NCBI GenBank assembly: GCA_027485995.1 | Contig: JAIXPW010000058.1 | Coordinates: 1 to 63,752 of the forward strand | Source: Verrucomicrobiaceae bacterium | GTDB lineage: Bacteria > Verrucomicrobiota > Verrucomicrobiia > Verrucomicrobiales > Akkermansiaceae | DNA length: 63,752 nt | Reading direction: 5' to 3' | Shown: in pieces, positions 1-9,313 of the stretch | How the letters are laid out: each line of letters begins with the position of its first letter | Position numbering within the stretch: position 1 is the stretch's first letter | Translations under genes and position numbers: made by a program | The notes under the pieces: model-generated | Databases searched by the model: none | Told to the model about the DNA's origin: nothing | The model's input: only the letters and a program-made list of their open reading frames with translations

Positions 1-1515
<1,515 letters not shown>

Positions 1516-1522
1516 ACCGACC

Positions 1523-1801
1523 ATGGCCACGGAAACCCTCACTGAAACCCGCGAATCGGTATCGCTCGATGTCCCCTGGAACATCGTCGTCCACGATGAT
1601 CCGGTGAACCTGATGGACTACGTGACCTGGGTGCTGCGCAAGGTGTTCCACTATGATCACGGCCTCGCCCACCGCCTGATGATGGAGGTCCACACCGCCA
1701 AGCGTTCGGTCGTCTGGACCGGCGAGCGTGAAAAGGCGGAGCTCTATGCCTCGCAGCTTCAGGGATTCCAGCTCACCACCTCGCTTGAGAAACCGGCATG
1801 A
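1523..1801 (+). CDS. clpS: ATP-dependent Clp protease adaptor ClpS
   Basis: A 92-residue ClpS-type adaptor. ClpS binds the N-domain of ClpA and delivers N-degron substrates to ClpAP. The diagnostic stretch is VVHDDPVNLMDYVTWVLRKV, matching the family pattern of a DDP/N-x-M-x-YV segment followed by the substrate-binding helix; MMEVHTAKRSVV follows with the usual HxxG/K position. The ATG at 1523 was chosen over the longer frame from 1469 because the extra 18 residues overlap ispG and look unlike ClpS. The stop codon shares ATGA with the next gene, which implies translational coupling to the DUF2017 protein. Confidence 0.93.
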   Translation: MATETLTETRESVSLDVPWNIVVHDDPVNLMDYVTWVLRKVFHYDHGLAHRLMMEVHTAKRSVVWTGEREKAELYASQLQGFQLTTSLEKPA

Positions 1802-2253
1802 AGATCGCGCCCACGCTCAACGGCGGCATGCGGATCGACGCCGAATCCGCCGAGGACTGGCAGATTCTACGATATCTCCCGTACGACGCCCGGCCGCAGG
1901 AACTGGCGCAGCGGTTGGCTGATGCCACCGAAGAGGACACCACCGACTGGCGCGAGTATGTGCTGCCGGACCTGCAGGATTCCTTCACCCAGCAGATCGC
2001 CTTCGTTTACCACGCGATCGAAAAGGCAGCGGCCGAAGCCAACGAGCAGGAAGGGGCCTTGTTTGTCGAAAAGGAGGACGCCCTGACCTGGTACGGCGCT
2101 CTGAACCAGGCGCGGCTGACCCTTCAGGCGATGCACCAGCTTCCCCAAACGCCATCGGAGTTGCAAGGCATGGAGCCTGAGCGGCGTGGGGCCTTCTACC
2201 GCTCGCAGTTCTACTGCATCATCCAGACCTTGCTGATCGAGCGGGTGCTTTGA
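1798..2253 (+). CDS. DUF2017 family protein, coupled to clpS
   Basis: A 151-residue acidic, mostly helical cytoplasmic protein. The C-terminal half (DALTWYGALNQARLTLQAM, then FYCIIQTLLIERVL) resembles the DUF2017 family, whose members lie next to clpS in actinobacteria. The start codon overlaps the clpS stop by four bases, so the two are almost certainly one transcript and translationally coupled. No catalytic motif is visible. The neighbourhood suggests a link to ClpS-dependent proteolysis, but this is inference from position only. Its stop codon lies one base from the stop of the convergent rhodanese-YceI gene, so no terminator separates them. Confidence 0.75.
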   Translation: MKIAPTLNGGMRIDAESAEDWQILRYLPYDARPQELAQRLADATEEDTTDWREYVLPDLQDSFTQQIAFVYHAIEKAAAEANEQEGALFVEKEDALTWYGALNQARLTLQAMHQLPQTPSELQGMEPERRGAFYRSQFYCIIQTLLIERVL

Positions 2254-2254
2254 A

Positions 2255-3148
2255 TCAGCGGGTCACGATTTTCACCTCGAAGGCGATCAGGTCATTCACG
2301 AGATGACCGGCGAGGCGCTGGAAAAATTTTCCCGAGCCGTAAAGAATGCCCCAGCGGGTGCGGTCGATCGAGAACACCGCCTGCGCGGCGGCATGGCCAT
2401 CCGGGGTGAAACCGGAAGCCGCATCGAATTCGATCGGATGCGTCTGGCCCTTGATCGTGAGGTCGGCTGTCACCCGGAGGTTTGACGAACCGGGGCCGCT
2501 CCCTGCGAGCGGGATCGCCGAAGTGATGACCAATCGTGCCTCGGGAAAGAGGGTCACGTCGAAAAAGTCGTGATCGTGGAGATGATGGACCAGCACATCG
2601 TGATACGCGCTGCCCGAGAGATCGCTGCAATCCAGACGGGTCAGATCGAGAACCATTTCCCCGCCGGTCAATCGCCCGTGATCGAAGTCGAGATGACCGG
2701 ATTTCAAGGCCACGCAGCCATGGTGCTTGTTGAGCAGGTTGCGGCCGGTCCACTCGACCCGCGAGGCTTCCGCATCCACTTCGAGCCGGCCATCCGGCAA
2801 GGCAGGAGAAGGCGGTAGCGCCGGACCCTTCACCACCGGCAGGCCCGCCGCCAGCCAGGCCTCGAGGCCGCCCTCCAGCTCCTCGACGTTGGAGTAGCCT
2901 GCGCGCTGAAGTTTCTCGACCGCCATGCGGCCCTCCAGGCTGCTACTGGAGGCACCGTAGATCCGGACGATGCTCGAACAATCGGGGATCTGGACGGGGA
3001 GGCGTTCATTGAAGGCCACCTCGAAGACCGCATTGTTCAATGCCCCATCGAGATGGCAGGCAGTGAAATCGTCTGCCAGACGGACATCGACCACCACCGG
3101 CGGCGTGGAGGACTTCAATTCGGCAGCAAGGTCGGAGGATCGGATCAT
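2255..3148 (-). CDS. Degenerate rhodanese domain fused to YceI domain
   Basis: A 297-residue two-domain protein. Residues 1-105 have the rhodanese frame (VVDVRLADDFTACHLDGALN, then GYSNVEELEGGLEAWLAAGL), but where the catalytic Cys-xx-Gly-x-Arg loop should be the sequence is RIYGASSSSLEGR, with no cysteine. Residues 125-297 form a YceI-type lipocalin-like barrel (VEWTGRNLLNKHHG at its start, RTRWGILYGSGKF near its end), a fold that binds isoprenoid-type lipids. No signal peptide is evident, unlike the separate YceI lipoprotein at 6549-7175. ATG 3148 was chosen because upstream in-frame sequence shows no rhodanese similarity and overlaps the next gene. The rhodanese part is probably a binding or scaffolding module rather than a sulfurtransferase. 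Confidence 0.8.
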   Translation of the reverse strand: MIRSSDLAAELKSSTPPVVVDVRLADDFTACHLDGALNNAVFEVAFNERLPVQIPDCSSIVRIYGASSSSLEGRMAVEKLQRAGYSNVEELEGGLEAWLAAGLPVVKGPALPPSPALPDGRLEVDAEASRVEWTGRNLLNKHHGCVALKSGHLDFDHGRLTGGEMVLDLTRLDCSDLSGSAYHDVLVHHLHDHDFFDVTLFPEARLVITSAIPLAGSGPGSSNLRVTADLTIKGQTHPIEFDAASGFTPDGHAAAQAVFSIDRTRWGILYGSGKFFQRLAGHLVNDLIAFEVKIVTR

Positions 3149-3177
3149 GGAAGAAGATGCAACCTTCAGAGGCAAGA

Positions 3178-3645
3178 TCAAGCGGAGTCGCAGCCGCTCG
3201 ACCAGTCGGCTGCGGCTTTGGCGATTTCCTCTGGAGACACATCGCGGGTCTTCTGCGCCAGGGTCCAGCGGTAGCCGAAGGGATCCGCCACCTGGCCGGT
3301 GCGATCGCCCCAGAACTGGTCGGTCGGCGCTTGCAGCGCCGTGGCTCCGCAGTCGATGGCTTTCGCAAAGGCGGCATCGGCATCCGGGACATAGATCATG
3401 TAGAGCGCACCTTTCGCGATCTCCGGAGCGAGCGAGCCCCAATCGGGAAACTCATCGGAGATCATCATCTTCGAGTCACCGATCTGGAACTCGGCGTGCA
3501 TGACCTTTCCGGAAGGATCGTCCAAGCGGAAGTGTTCAACCGCCCCGAACGCAGCCTGATAGAAGGCGAGGGCGGCCGAGCCGTCGCGAACGGTCAGCGA
3601 GGGTGTGACGGAGTGAAAGCCTTCGGGCTGATAGTGCACGGACAT
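3178..3645 (-). CDS. VOC family (PhnB/glyoxalase-like) protein
   Basis: A 155-residue protein with the vicinal-oxygen-chelate fold. It has the PhnB-like opening SVTPSLTVRDGSAALAFYQ, an internal HAEFQIGDSKMMISDE strand pair, and the closing GDRTGQVADPFGYRWTLA motif typical of this subgroup. Potential metal ligands are the His of MHAEF and the Glu/Asp residues of the two half-barrels. PhnB-like proteins are often annotated as bleomycin-resistance or glyoxalase relatives, and their substrates are mostly unknown. It lies 29 bp upstream of the rhodanese-YceI gene on the same strand, so the two could be cotranscribed. Confidence 0.88.
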   Translation of the reverse strand: MSVHYQPEGFHSVTPSLTVRDGSAALAFYQAAFGAVEHFRLDDPSGKVMHAEFQIGDSKMMISDEFPDWGSLAPEIAKGALYMIYVPDADAAFAKAIDCGATALQAPTDQFWGDRTGQVADPFGYRWTLAQKTRDVSPEEIAKAAADWSSGCDSA

Positions 3646-3720
3646 GGGGAGGATGAAGTTGGATCAGATTCCCGCATATCTCCGTCGCCAACGCGAGTGG
3701 AAAGCCGTCACGGTTCCGAC

Positions 3721-4293
3721 TCAATGCGTGATGACCACCGGTGTTCCGACCTTGGTGACGCTGAACAGCACGGGCGCCAAATCCTTTGGCAGACGGATGC
3801 AGCCGTGTGAGGCGGTTTCACCCGGCTTCGGGATCACACCGGCGTGCATGCCGATCCCGTAGCCAGTCAGCCGCTGCCAGTAGGGCATCGGCGCCGGCAT
3901 GTACTTCTGTCCCGGAGGCACCTTGGTGCTGGGCTTGGCGTCGCCGTTGGTGACGTTGCCGAACTCATCCTCGATCCATCCATAGGAGCCGGAATACTTT
4001 TCCTCCAACTTCTCGGTGATCCGGTAGGTGCCTGAAGGCGTGCCGTGGCCTTCCTTGCCGGTGGCCACATAGGACCAGCCGATGTCACGTCCTCCGCGCG
4101 TGTACTGGGCCATCTGGGTGTTGAGGTTGATCTTCACCTTCACTTCGCCCGGGCCTTCATCATCATACCACTCATAGAGCACGTGCTCGGCCTTCGGCGG
4201 TGGCCCCGGAGGAGTCATGGCGCAGGAGGACAGCGCGGCGGCGACGACGAACGACGACACACCGAGCTGAAGGGTTGAAAGGAGTCGGGACAT
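3721..4293 (-). CDS. L,D-transpeptidase (YkuD domain) lipoprotein
   Basis: A 190-residue exported protein. The N-terminus is a hydrophobic signal ending in a lipobox-like AALSSC with Cys24 as likely lipidation site. The YkuD domain (about residues 48-190) carries GIGMHAG and SHGCIRLP, with His163 and Cys165 of the catalytic HGCIRL motif. Such enzymes make 3-3 peptidoglycan cross-links or attach proteins to the wall through meso-diaminopimelate. The domain is compact, with no LysM or PG-binding module. The start at 4293 places the signal peptide at the very N-terminus. It is preceded by about 80 bp with no gene. Confidence 0.9.
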   Translation of the reverse strand: MSRLLSTLQLGVSSFVVAAALSSCAMTPPGPPPKAEHVLYEWYDDEGPGEVKVKINLNTQMAQYTRGGRDIGWSYVATGKEGHGTPSGTYRITEKLEEKYSGSYGWIEDEFGNVTNGDAKPSTKVPPGQKYMPAPMPYWQRLTGYGIGMHAGVIPKPGETASHGCIRLPKDLAPVLFSVTKVGTPVVITH

Positions 4294-4375
4294 GCTGGCA
4301 GGGGCTGGGGGCGGGTTCCTAACATGACACCGCGCCCCTACCCAAGCGGAAATCGGGCGTCAGGCCCGGTGGCAT

Positions 4376-4933
4376 TCAAACAAGCTTCTGCGCCATCTTG
4401 GCGACTCGTTCACCGAGGGCTTTTCCCGTGGCAAAATCGAGGTCGTTCGGTGGAGCCGCGGCAGCTTGTCCCATGACCCCGAGGTAGGCACCAAGACGAT
4501 TGATGCCTTCGGGTGCGAGCTGTGGCAACTGCCCCAGGCCCACCCAGATCATGCCGTGCTGGGCGGCGAGGATGTTGAAGTATTGCAGCGTGCCCAACTT
4601 GTCGCCGCTGGGTGAGGCCGAGACCGTGAAGCCGGCAGCCAGTTTGCCGGTCCAGCCCTGGGTGTACCAACGGCCGCCGGTCGCATCGGCGAAAGCCTTG
4701 AACTGCGCGGCGGGTCCGCCCATGTAGGTCGGCGAGCCGAAGATGATGGCATCGGCGGCGTCGAGTTTTTCTAGGATGGAGTCGTTCACATAGCGGCCTT
4801 CGATGATGTCCGATCCCGAGATGGCGAGCAACTCGGCTTCAGTGCCTGAAACAGATTGGGCTCCAGACAGGACGGCCTGCGCCATCTGGGCGGTGTTGCC
4901 GGTGCCAGAGAAGTAGATGATGGCAATTTTCAT
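4376..4933 (-). CDS. Flavodoxin-fold NAD(P)H:quinone oxidoreductase-like protein (WrbA-like)
   Basis: A 185-residue flavodoxin-family protein. The FMN-phosphate loop is IYFSGTGNTAQMAQ at residues 6-19. A second flavin loop reads FGSPTYMGGPAAQFKAF (about residue 66), the same layout as WrbA-type quinone reductases, in which a GSPTY/RFG segment cradles FMN. It is slightly shorter than typical WrbA (about 200). No signal peptide, so cytoplasmic. It sits in a minus-strand run of redox genes (old yellow enzyme, DUF5069, pirin), which fits detoxification of quinones or electrophiles. The exact substrate cannot be read from sequence. Confidence 0.85.
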   Translation of the reverse strand: MKIAIIYFSGTGNTAQMAQAVLSGAQSVSGTEAELLAISGSDIIEGRYVNDSILEKLDAADAIIFGSPTYMGGPAAQFKAFADATGGRWYTQGWTGKLAAGFTVSASPSGDKLGTLQYFNILAAQHGMIWVGLGQLPQLAPEGINRLGAYLGVMGQAAAAPPNDLDFATGKALGERVAKMAQKLV

Positions 4934-4954
4934 GAGGTGAATGGGGTTTGGGAA

Positions 4955-5401
4955 TCAGGCCTGACCGCCATAGGAGACGTGATCATCAAGGTCGAGCATG
5001 GCGAACCAGGTGTTCACATCGGAACGGGTGGTGGACGAGGCGCTGACGAGCTTGCCGAAGAACTGGAGGGTGTCGACGTCACCATCGGGCCCACGATTGT
5101 CCTGATAGGCGGACCATTGCTGGATCTCCCAGGCACCGCGCTTGGTCGTGCTGTTTTCCTCGATCCAGGCGAGGATCTCACCGTCGCCCTTGCCGGCCTT
5201 GAGCTGTTCCTTGAGGGCATTCGCATCGATCCCGGCGAAGCGGGTGAAATGCTGGTCGAGCGGGCAGTTGTAGTGGAATTCGCCCTGTGTGCCGGCGATT
5301 TCCGCGCGGCCCTTGTCGAGCATGCGGGCAAGGATGACGTAGCCGCCGAGGCGGACGCGGGGGCTGCGCGGAGCGCGCTTGGTGAGGTCGGGTGCGTTCA
5401 T
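4955..5401 (-). CDS. DUF5069 domain protein
   Basis: A 148-residue protein opening with DLTKRAPRSPRVRLGGYVIL and continuing with ARMLDKGRA, the signature of the DUF5069 family, which is frequent in Verrucomicrobiota and Planctomycetota. No catalytic motif is known for the family. The region FHYNCPLDQHFTRFAGI is also conserved in members I recall. It lies 7 bp after the old yellow enzyme gene and 21 bp before the flavodoxin gene on the same strand, consistent with one operon for the three. Confidence 0.82.
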   Translation of the reverse strand: MNAPDLTKRAPRSPRVRLGGYVILARMLDKGRAEIAGTQGEFHYNCPLDQHFTRFAGIDANALKEQLKAGKGDGEILAWIEENSTTKRGAWEIQQWSAYQDNRGPDGDVDTLQFFGKLVSASSTTRSDVNTWFAMLDLDDHVSYGGQA

Positions 5402-5408
5402 GTGGAAA

Positions 5409-6485
5409 TCAGGAAAGGTCCTTGAGGGCGGGGTAGTCGATGTAGCCGATTCGGTTGTCGTCGAGATTGATCGGGTAGAAGGTCGAGGGGTCGGGCTCGT
5501 TGAGCGCGGCGCCGCTTTCGAAGCGGGCGGGAAGATCGGGATTCGCGATGAAGGCCTTTCCGAAGGCGACCGCGTCGGCCGTGCCGTTCTGGATGGCCGC
5601 CTCGGCGCTCTGGGCGGTGAAGCTTTCGTTCGCGATGAAGACGCCGCCGAAGGCCTGCTTCATCGCCGGTCCGACGGCGGGCTGGTCGTGGGACTCACGG
5701 GCACAGATGAAGGCAATCTTGCGGTCGCCGAGCGCGCGGGCCACGGAGGTGAAGAGCGTGCGAGGATCGGAGTCGCCCATGTCATGGGCATCGCCGCGCG
5801 GGGCGAGGTGGACGGCGACACGATCGGCACCCCAGACATCAATCAGGACATCGACGACCTCCAGCAGCAGGCGCATGCGGTTTTCCAGCGAGCCACCATA
5901 CTCGTCGCTGCGGTGATTGGTCGAGTCCTGGAGGAACTGGTCGATCAGGTAGCCATTGGCGGCGTGGAGCTCGACGCCATCGAAGCCGGCGGCCTTCGCA
6001 TTCTCCGCGCCAAGGCGAAATTCGGCGACGGTTTCCCGGATCTCCTCGAGGGTCATCGCGTGTGGCGTGACGAATGATTTCTCCGGACGGACGAGTGAAA
6101 CGTGGCCCTTGGCGGCGATGGCGCTAGGGGCGAAGGGCAGCGCGCCGTCGAGATAGATCGGATCGGAAATGCGTCCGACGTGCCAGAGCTGGCAGAGGAT
6201 CAGGCTGCCGTGGGCGTGGACGGCGGAGGTCACCTTCTTCCAGCCCTCGACCTGGGCGGCCGACCAGATGCCCGGGGTGTTCGGGTAGCCGACTCCGCGC
6301 GGCGAGATGGCGGTGGCTTCGGAAAGGATCAGTCCGGCGGAACTACGTTGCGCGTAGTACTCCGCCATCAGGTCGTTCGGCACGCGGCCTTCGGAAGCAC
6401 GGCAGCGGGTGAGCGGGGCCATGACGAGGCGGTTGCGGAGTTCGAAGGCACCGGCCTTGAGCGGTTGAAAAAGGATCGAGGACAT
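5409..6485 (-). CDS. Alkene reductase, old yellow enzyme family (NemA-like)
   Basis: A 358-residue FMN-dependent TIM-barrel enzyme that would reduce activated C=C bonds of enones, nitroesters or similar electrophiles with NAD(P)H. Family landmarks are MAPLTRCRASEGRVP (FMN-binding strand 1), LSEATAISPRGVGYPNTPGI, LCQLWHVGR, FDGVELHAANGYLIDQFL with the substrate-binding His/Asn pair, and a C-terminal AFGKAFIANPDLP. The ATG at 6485 was chosen because the family starts a few residues before the first barrel strand; an upstream in-frame start at 6515 would run into the terminator hairpin of the preceding gene. It is probably the first gene of an operon with DUF5069 and the flavodoxin. Confidence 0.92.
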   Translation of the reverse strand: MSSILFQPLKAGAFELRNRLVMAPLTRCRASEGRVPNDLMAEYYAQRSSAGLILSEATAISPRGVGYPNTPGIWSAAQVEGWKKVTSAVHAHGSLILCQLWHVGRISDPIYLDGALPFAPSAIAAKGHVSLVRPEKSFVTPHAMTLEEIRETVAEFRLGAENAKAAGFDGVELHAANGYLIDQFLQDSTNHRSDEYGGSLENRMRLLLEVVDVLIDVWGADRVAVHLAPRGDAHDMGDSDPRTLFTSVARALGDRKIAFICARESHDQPAVGPAMKQAFGGVFIANESFTAQSAEAAIQNGTADAVAFGKAFIANPDLPARFESGAALNEPDPSTFYPINLDDNRIGYIDYPALKDLS

Positions 6486-6502
6486 GAATGTGGGAAGTGG
6501 AG

Positions 6503-6537
6503 ACAAAAAGGCCACCCGCCGGATGGGACGGGTGGCC
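6503..6537 (-). terminator. Intrinsic terminator after the YceI lipoprotein gene
   Basis: On the minus strand, GGCCACCCG and CGGGTGGCC form a 9-bp perfect stem (6510-6537) followed by five T residues (6505-6509). It lies just beyond the stop of the YceI gene at 6549 and just upstream of the old yellow enzyme start at 6485, so it separates the two transcription units. Confidence 0.75.
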
Positions 6538-6548
6538 GCTCAGGGGAA

Positions 6549-7175
6549 TCAGGCTTCGGGTTTGGCTTCAAGGGCAAGATCAATGACGACTTCGTCACGG
6601 ATGAGGTCCTCGGCCTTGCCGGGATAGACAATGCCGAAGTCCTTGCGGTTGATGTCGAACTTCGCGGCGATCTTCACGAGATCGCCTTCCTTGCTGACGG
6701 TGGCCGGAAATGTGATGTTCTTCTGCACGCCGTGGAGGTTGAAGTTTCCGGAAACCGTGTAGGCACCCTCGGCGGTCTTCTGAAGCGAGGTGACATCGAA
6801 GGTCGTCTGCGGGAACTTTTCGACGTCGAAAAAGTCGGCGGACTTGAGGTGGCCGGTGAGTTTCTCGGCATCGCTGAAGGTCGAGCTCATGTCGATGACG
6901 ACCTTGTGCTCGTTGCCGACTGGTGCGCCGTCCTTGAGGGTGAAGTAGCCGGTGAAGGTCTTGAAGCCGCCGGTGTGGCTGCCGGTGACCTTGGAGCCGA
7001 CGAAGCCGATCTTGGAATTCGGCGTGAAGGTGTATTTCACGCCGCCTTCCGCGCCGGTGTTGGTTTTGGCGACACTATCCTTGACGGAGGCGTCGGTCGT
7101 CTTGTCAGCGGGATTCTCGCAGGAAACGAGACCGAGTGCGAGGAGGGCAACGCCCAGGAGCAGGGTGGGATTCAT
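6549..7175 (-). CDS. YceI family lipoprotein
   Basis: A 208-residue exported protein. The signal peptide ends in GLVSC, making Cys19 a probable lipid-anchored residue. After an Asp/Thr/Lys-rich linker, residues about 45-205 form a YceI-type barrel: YTFTPNSKIGFVGSKVTGSH at the start, KTFTGYFTLKDG, LKSADFFDVEKFPQTTF in the middle, and RKDFGIVYPGKAEDLIRDEV near the end. YceI proteins bind polyisoprenoid-like ligands in the periplasm. An intrinsic terminator follows immediately, so it is the last gene of its unit. A second YceI domain occurs nearby in the fused protein at 2255-3148. Confidence 0.9.
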   Translation of the reverse strand: MNPTLLLGVALLALGLVSCENPADKTTDASVKDSVAKTNTGAEGGVKYTFTPNSKIGFVGSKVTGSHTGGFKTFTGYFTLKDGAPVGNEHKVVIDMSSTFSDAEKLTGHLKSADFFDVEKFPQTTFDVTSLQKTAEGAYTVSGNFNLHGVQKNITFPATVSKEGDLVKIAAKFDINRKDFGIVYPGKAEDLIRDEVVIDLALEAKPEA

Positions 7176-7222
7176 GGTGTTTGGTTGGTTAGATTTGAGA
7201 ATTGGGTGATGGATTCACAGAT

Positions 7223-7939
7223 TCAGCCGATGTCAAAGAGGAGGGCTTCGAGGCCGTCTTCGGTGCCGGTGATTTCGAAGCCTCCGGCCGTTTCCGAGGA
7301 AATGGCGTCGCCGGCCTTCAGGGCGAGTCCGTTGACAGTGCCGGAGCCTTTGGCCAGGTGCAGCCAGAGGCCGCGACCGGTGGCGAGGTCATGCTGGATC
7401 GTCTGTCCGGCCACGAGTTTCACTCGATAGATGTCCGCATCCTGGTGGATGGTGGCGGATTGGTCGCGACCATCCGGGGAAATGACAAGCACCTTCGGGT
7501 CGTTCTCCGTGCCGGGCTTCGGGTGCCACTCGGTGTAGCTGGGCTCCAGACGGCGCTCGGTCGGCGTGATCCAGATCTGCAGCATGTGGGTGGCGACCTT
7601 CGGGGACGGATTGAACTCGGAGTGCAGCACGCCCTTACCTGCGCTCATGAGCTGGATCTGACCCGGCTCGAGAACGCGCTTGTTGCCCATCGAGTCCTCG
7701 TGGGCGAGCTGGCCCTCCAGGACGTAGGAGAAAATTTCCATGTCCCGATGCGGATGGCTCGGGAAGCCTCCCAGCGGGGCGATCCGGTCGTCATTGATCA
7801 CCCGCAGGGAGCGGAAGCCCATGTGCGCCGGATCGTAGTAGTCGGCGAAGGAAAACGTGAAGTGGCTGTCGAGCCAGCCGTGGTTGACATGGCCACGTTC
7901 TTCGCTGCGACGGACGGTCAGTGAGGAGTTCGTTTGCAT
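7223..7939 (-). CDS. Pirin family protein (YhhW-like)
   Basis: A 238-residue bicupin of the pirin family, matching the YhhW pattern ERGHVNHGWLDSHFTFSFAD at the N-terminus. Metal ligands are in PSHPHRDMEIFSYVLEG (two His) and GKGVLHSEFN (His and Glu). Bacterial members act as quercetinase-like dioxygenases or regulatory cupins; the physiological substrate is uncertain. ATG 7939 was chosen because homologues begin about 8-10 residues before ERGH; an in-frame ATG at 7954 would add MHDVD and cannot be excluded. It is followed after about 47 bp by the YceI lipoprotein on the same strand. Confidence 0.9.
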   Translation of the reverse strand: MQTNSSLTVRRSEERGHVNHGWLDSHFTFSFADYYDPAHMGFRSLRVINDDRIAPLGGFPSHPHRDMEIFSYVLEGQLAHEDSMGNKRVLEPGQIQLMSAGKGVLHSEFNPSPKVATHMLQIWITPTERRLEPSYTEWHPKPGTENDPKVLVISPDGRDQSATIHQDADIYRVKLVAGQTIQHDLATGRGLWLHLAKGSGTVNGLALKAGDAISSETAGGFEITGTEDGLEALLFDIG

Positions 7940-8018
7940 GTCGACATCATGCATCAGGATCGGAATCCGGCCAATGCCGTCTCGTCAGCCTGAGCATGCG
8001 TCGCCGACATGGGATGAT

Positions 8019-8300
8019 TCAGTAGCAGGGGCGACGATAGCCACCACCGTAGCCACCGTAGCCGCCATAACCACCGTAGCAGTCATCACGGTAGTAAACG
8101 CGCCTCTCCGAGCGGTTGTTGGCGGCTGCGTAGCCGATCAGTCCGGCCGCAGCGATGCCTGCGACGGCGAGACCTGGATCGACGGTTTCCGAAGGTCGGC
8201 CATAGGCATCATAGGTGGTCATGCAGCTCAGGCTGGAGCCCGCAAATGCCAGCAGGGCACCAAAGGTCGTCAACCGGAGGAGGGAGGATTTTGTCTTCAC
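8019..8300 (-). CDS. Small Gly/Tyr-rich lipoprotein
   Basis: A 93-residue exported protein read from a GTG at 8300. The N-terminus is basic and hydrophobic and ends in AGSSLSC, with Cys26 as the lipidation site. The mature part has a short glycine-rich hydrophobic segment (GLAVAGIAAAGLIGYAAA) and a C-terminal tail of repeated YGG units ending in RRPCY. No domain is recognised. The longer frame starting at a TTG near 8399 would reach the divergent sigma-factor start and adds charged residues in front of the signal peptide, so the GTG is preferred. Confidence 0.65.
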   Translation of the reverse strand: MKTKSSLLRLTTFGALLAFAGSSLSCMTTYDAYGRPSETVDPGLAVAGIAAAGLIGYAAANNRSERRVYYRDDCYGGYGGYGGYGGGYRRPCY

Positions 8301-8400
8301 GATGGGGGTGGACGCTTCGGGTTTGAAATTATTCAACCGATTTTTGAATCCGGTTTCCGGAATCCTGCGAATTGCACGTTGAACCTCGTGTTTACCCAAT

Positions 8401-9255
8401 ATGGCTTACGATTCCGACAACAGCATGGACCTCTATCTGAAGGAAATTTCAAGGACTCCGCTGCTGACGGTGGCCGAGGAATACGAGCTGGCAGAGAGGA
8501 TCCGCGATGGCGACGAGGAGGCCCGGTCCCATCTGATCCGGGCCAATCTGCGGCTGGTGGTGAAGATCGCCCGGGACTATGCGGGCTATGGGGTTTCGCT
8601 GAGTGATCTTATTTCAGAGGGAAACATCGGTCTGATGCACGCGGTGGATCGTTTCCATCCGGACAAGGGCGGCAAGTTTTCGACCTACGGAGCCTGGTGG
8701 ATCAAGCAGTCGGTCAGACGTGCGCTGGCCAACCAGTCGAAGACCATCCGGCTGCCCATTCACATGGTGGACAAGATCGCCCGCATGCGTCGCATCGCCT
8801 CGATGCTGGCGGAGACCCTGGGTCGCGAGCCCACTGACGAGGAAATCGCCGGCGAGCTTGGCCTGCCGCGTCAGAAGATCGCGATGCTGAAGCAGAATGC
8901 CCAGCGGCAGACTTCGCTCGATGCGCCTGTGAATGAGGGGGAGGCCACTGAGTTCGGCGAGATCATCAGTGATGAGTCCGCCCAGGACCCGCTTTCGTTG
9001 CTGACGGACAAGAATCTGCACGAACAGATCGACGGGCTGCTCTCGGTACTCAACGAGCGCGAGCGTCGGATCATCGATGAGCGCTTCGGTCTCAACGGGC
9101 TCCGGCCAATGCGGCTGGAGGACGTCGGCCTCGAGTTCGGGGTTTCCCGCGAACGCATCCGGCAGTTGCAGAACTCCGCGCTCAACAAGATGCGGAAGGC
9201 GCTGATGAAAAAGGATAAGCCGAATCCGGGTGTGCCGGACATGGCCAGTGCCTGA
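8401..9255 (+). CDS. RNA polymerase sigma factor, RpoD/SigA-like
   Basis: A 284-residue sigma-70 factor with regions 1.2, 2, 3 and 4 and no long region 1.1. Region 1.2 is DLYLKEISRTPLLTVAEEYE. Region 2 holds NLRLVVKIARDY and the -10 recognition and melting segment FSTYGAWWIKQSVRRALA, followed by RLPIHM. Region 4 ends with the HTH FGVSRERIRQLQNSALNKMR, which reads -35 elements. The size and lack of region 1.1 fit a secondary group-2 sigma (RpoS-like) or a reduced primary type; PVC genomes often carry several. It is transcribed divergently from the Gly/Tyr-rich lipoprotein, with a 100-bp shared upstream region holding the small inverted repeat TTGAA-ATTA-TTCAA at 8323-8336. Confidence 0.92.
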   Translation: MAYDSDNSMDLYLKEISRTPLLTVAEEYELAERIRDGDEEARSHLIRANLRLVVKIARDYAGYGVSLSDLISEGNIGLMHAVDRFHPDKGGKFSTYGAWWIKQSVRRALANQSKTIRLPIHMVDKIARMRRIASMLAETLGREPTDEEIAGELGLPRQKIAMLKQNAQRQTSLDAPVNEGEATEFGEIISDESAQDPLSLLTDKNLHEQIDGLLSVLNERERRIIDERFGLNGLRPMRLEDVGLEFGVSRERIRQLQNSALNKMRKALMKKDKPNPGVPDMASA

Positions 9256-9266
9256 TCACGGGAAAG

Positions 9267-9293
9267 CACCCGCAGCAGCAGGCTGCGAGTGCC
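9267..9293. terminator. Possible bidirectional terminator hairpin
   Basis: GCACCCGCAGC and GCTGCGAGTGC form an 11-bp stem with one mismatch between the convergent sigma-factor and fasciclin genes. There is no strong T tract on either side, so termination activity is uncertain. Confidence 0.35.
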
Positions 9294-9313
9294 TTCGAGT
9301 TCGTTCCAGCCGT

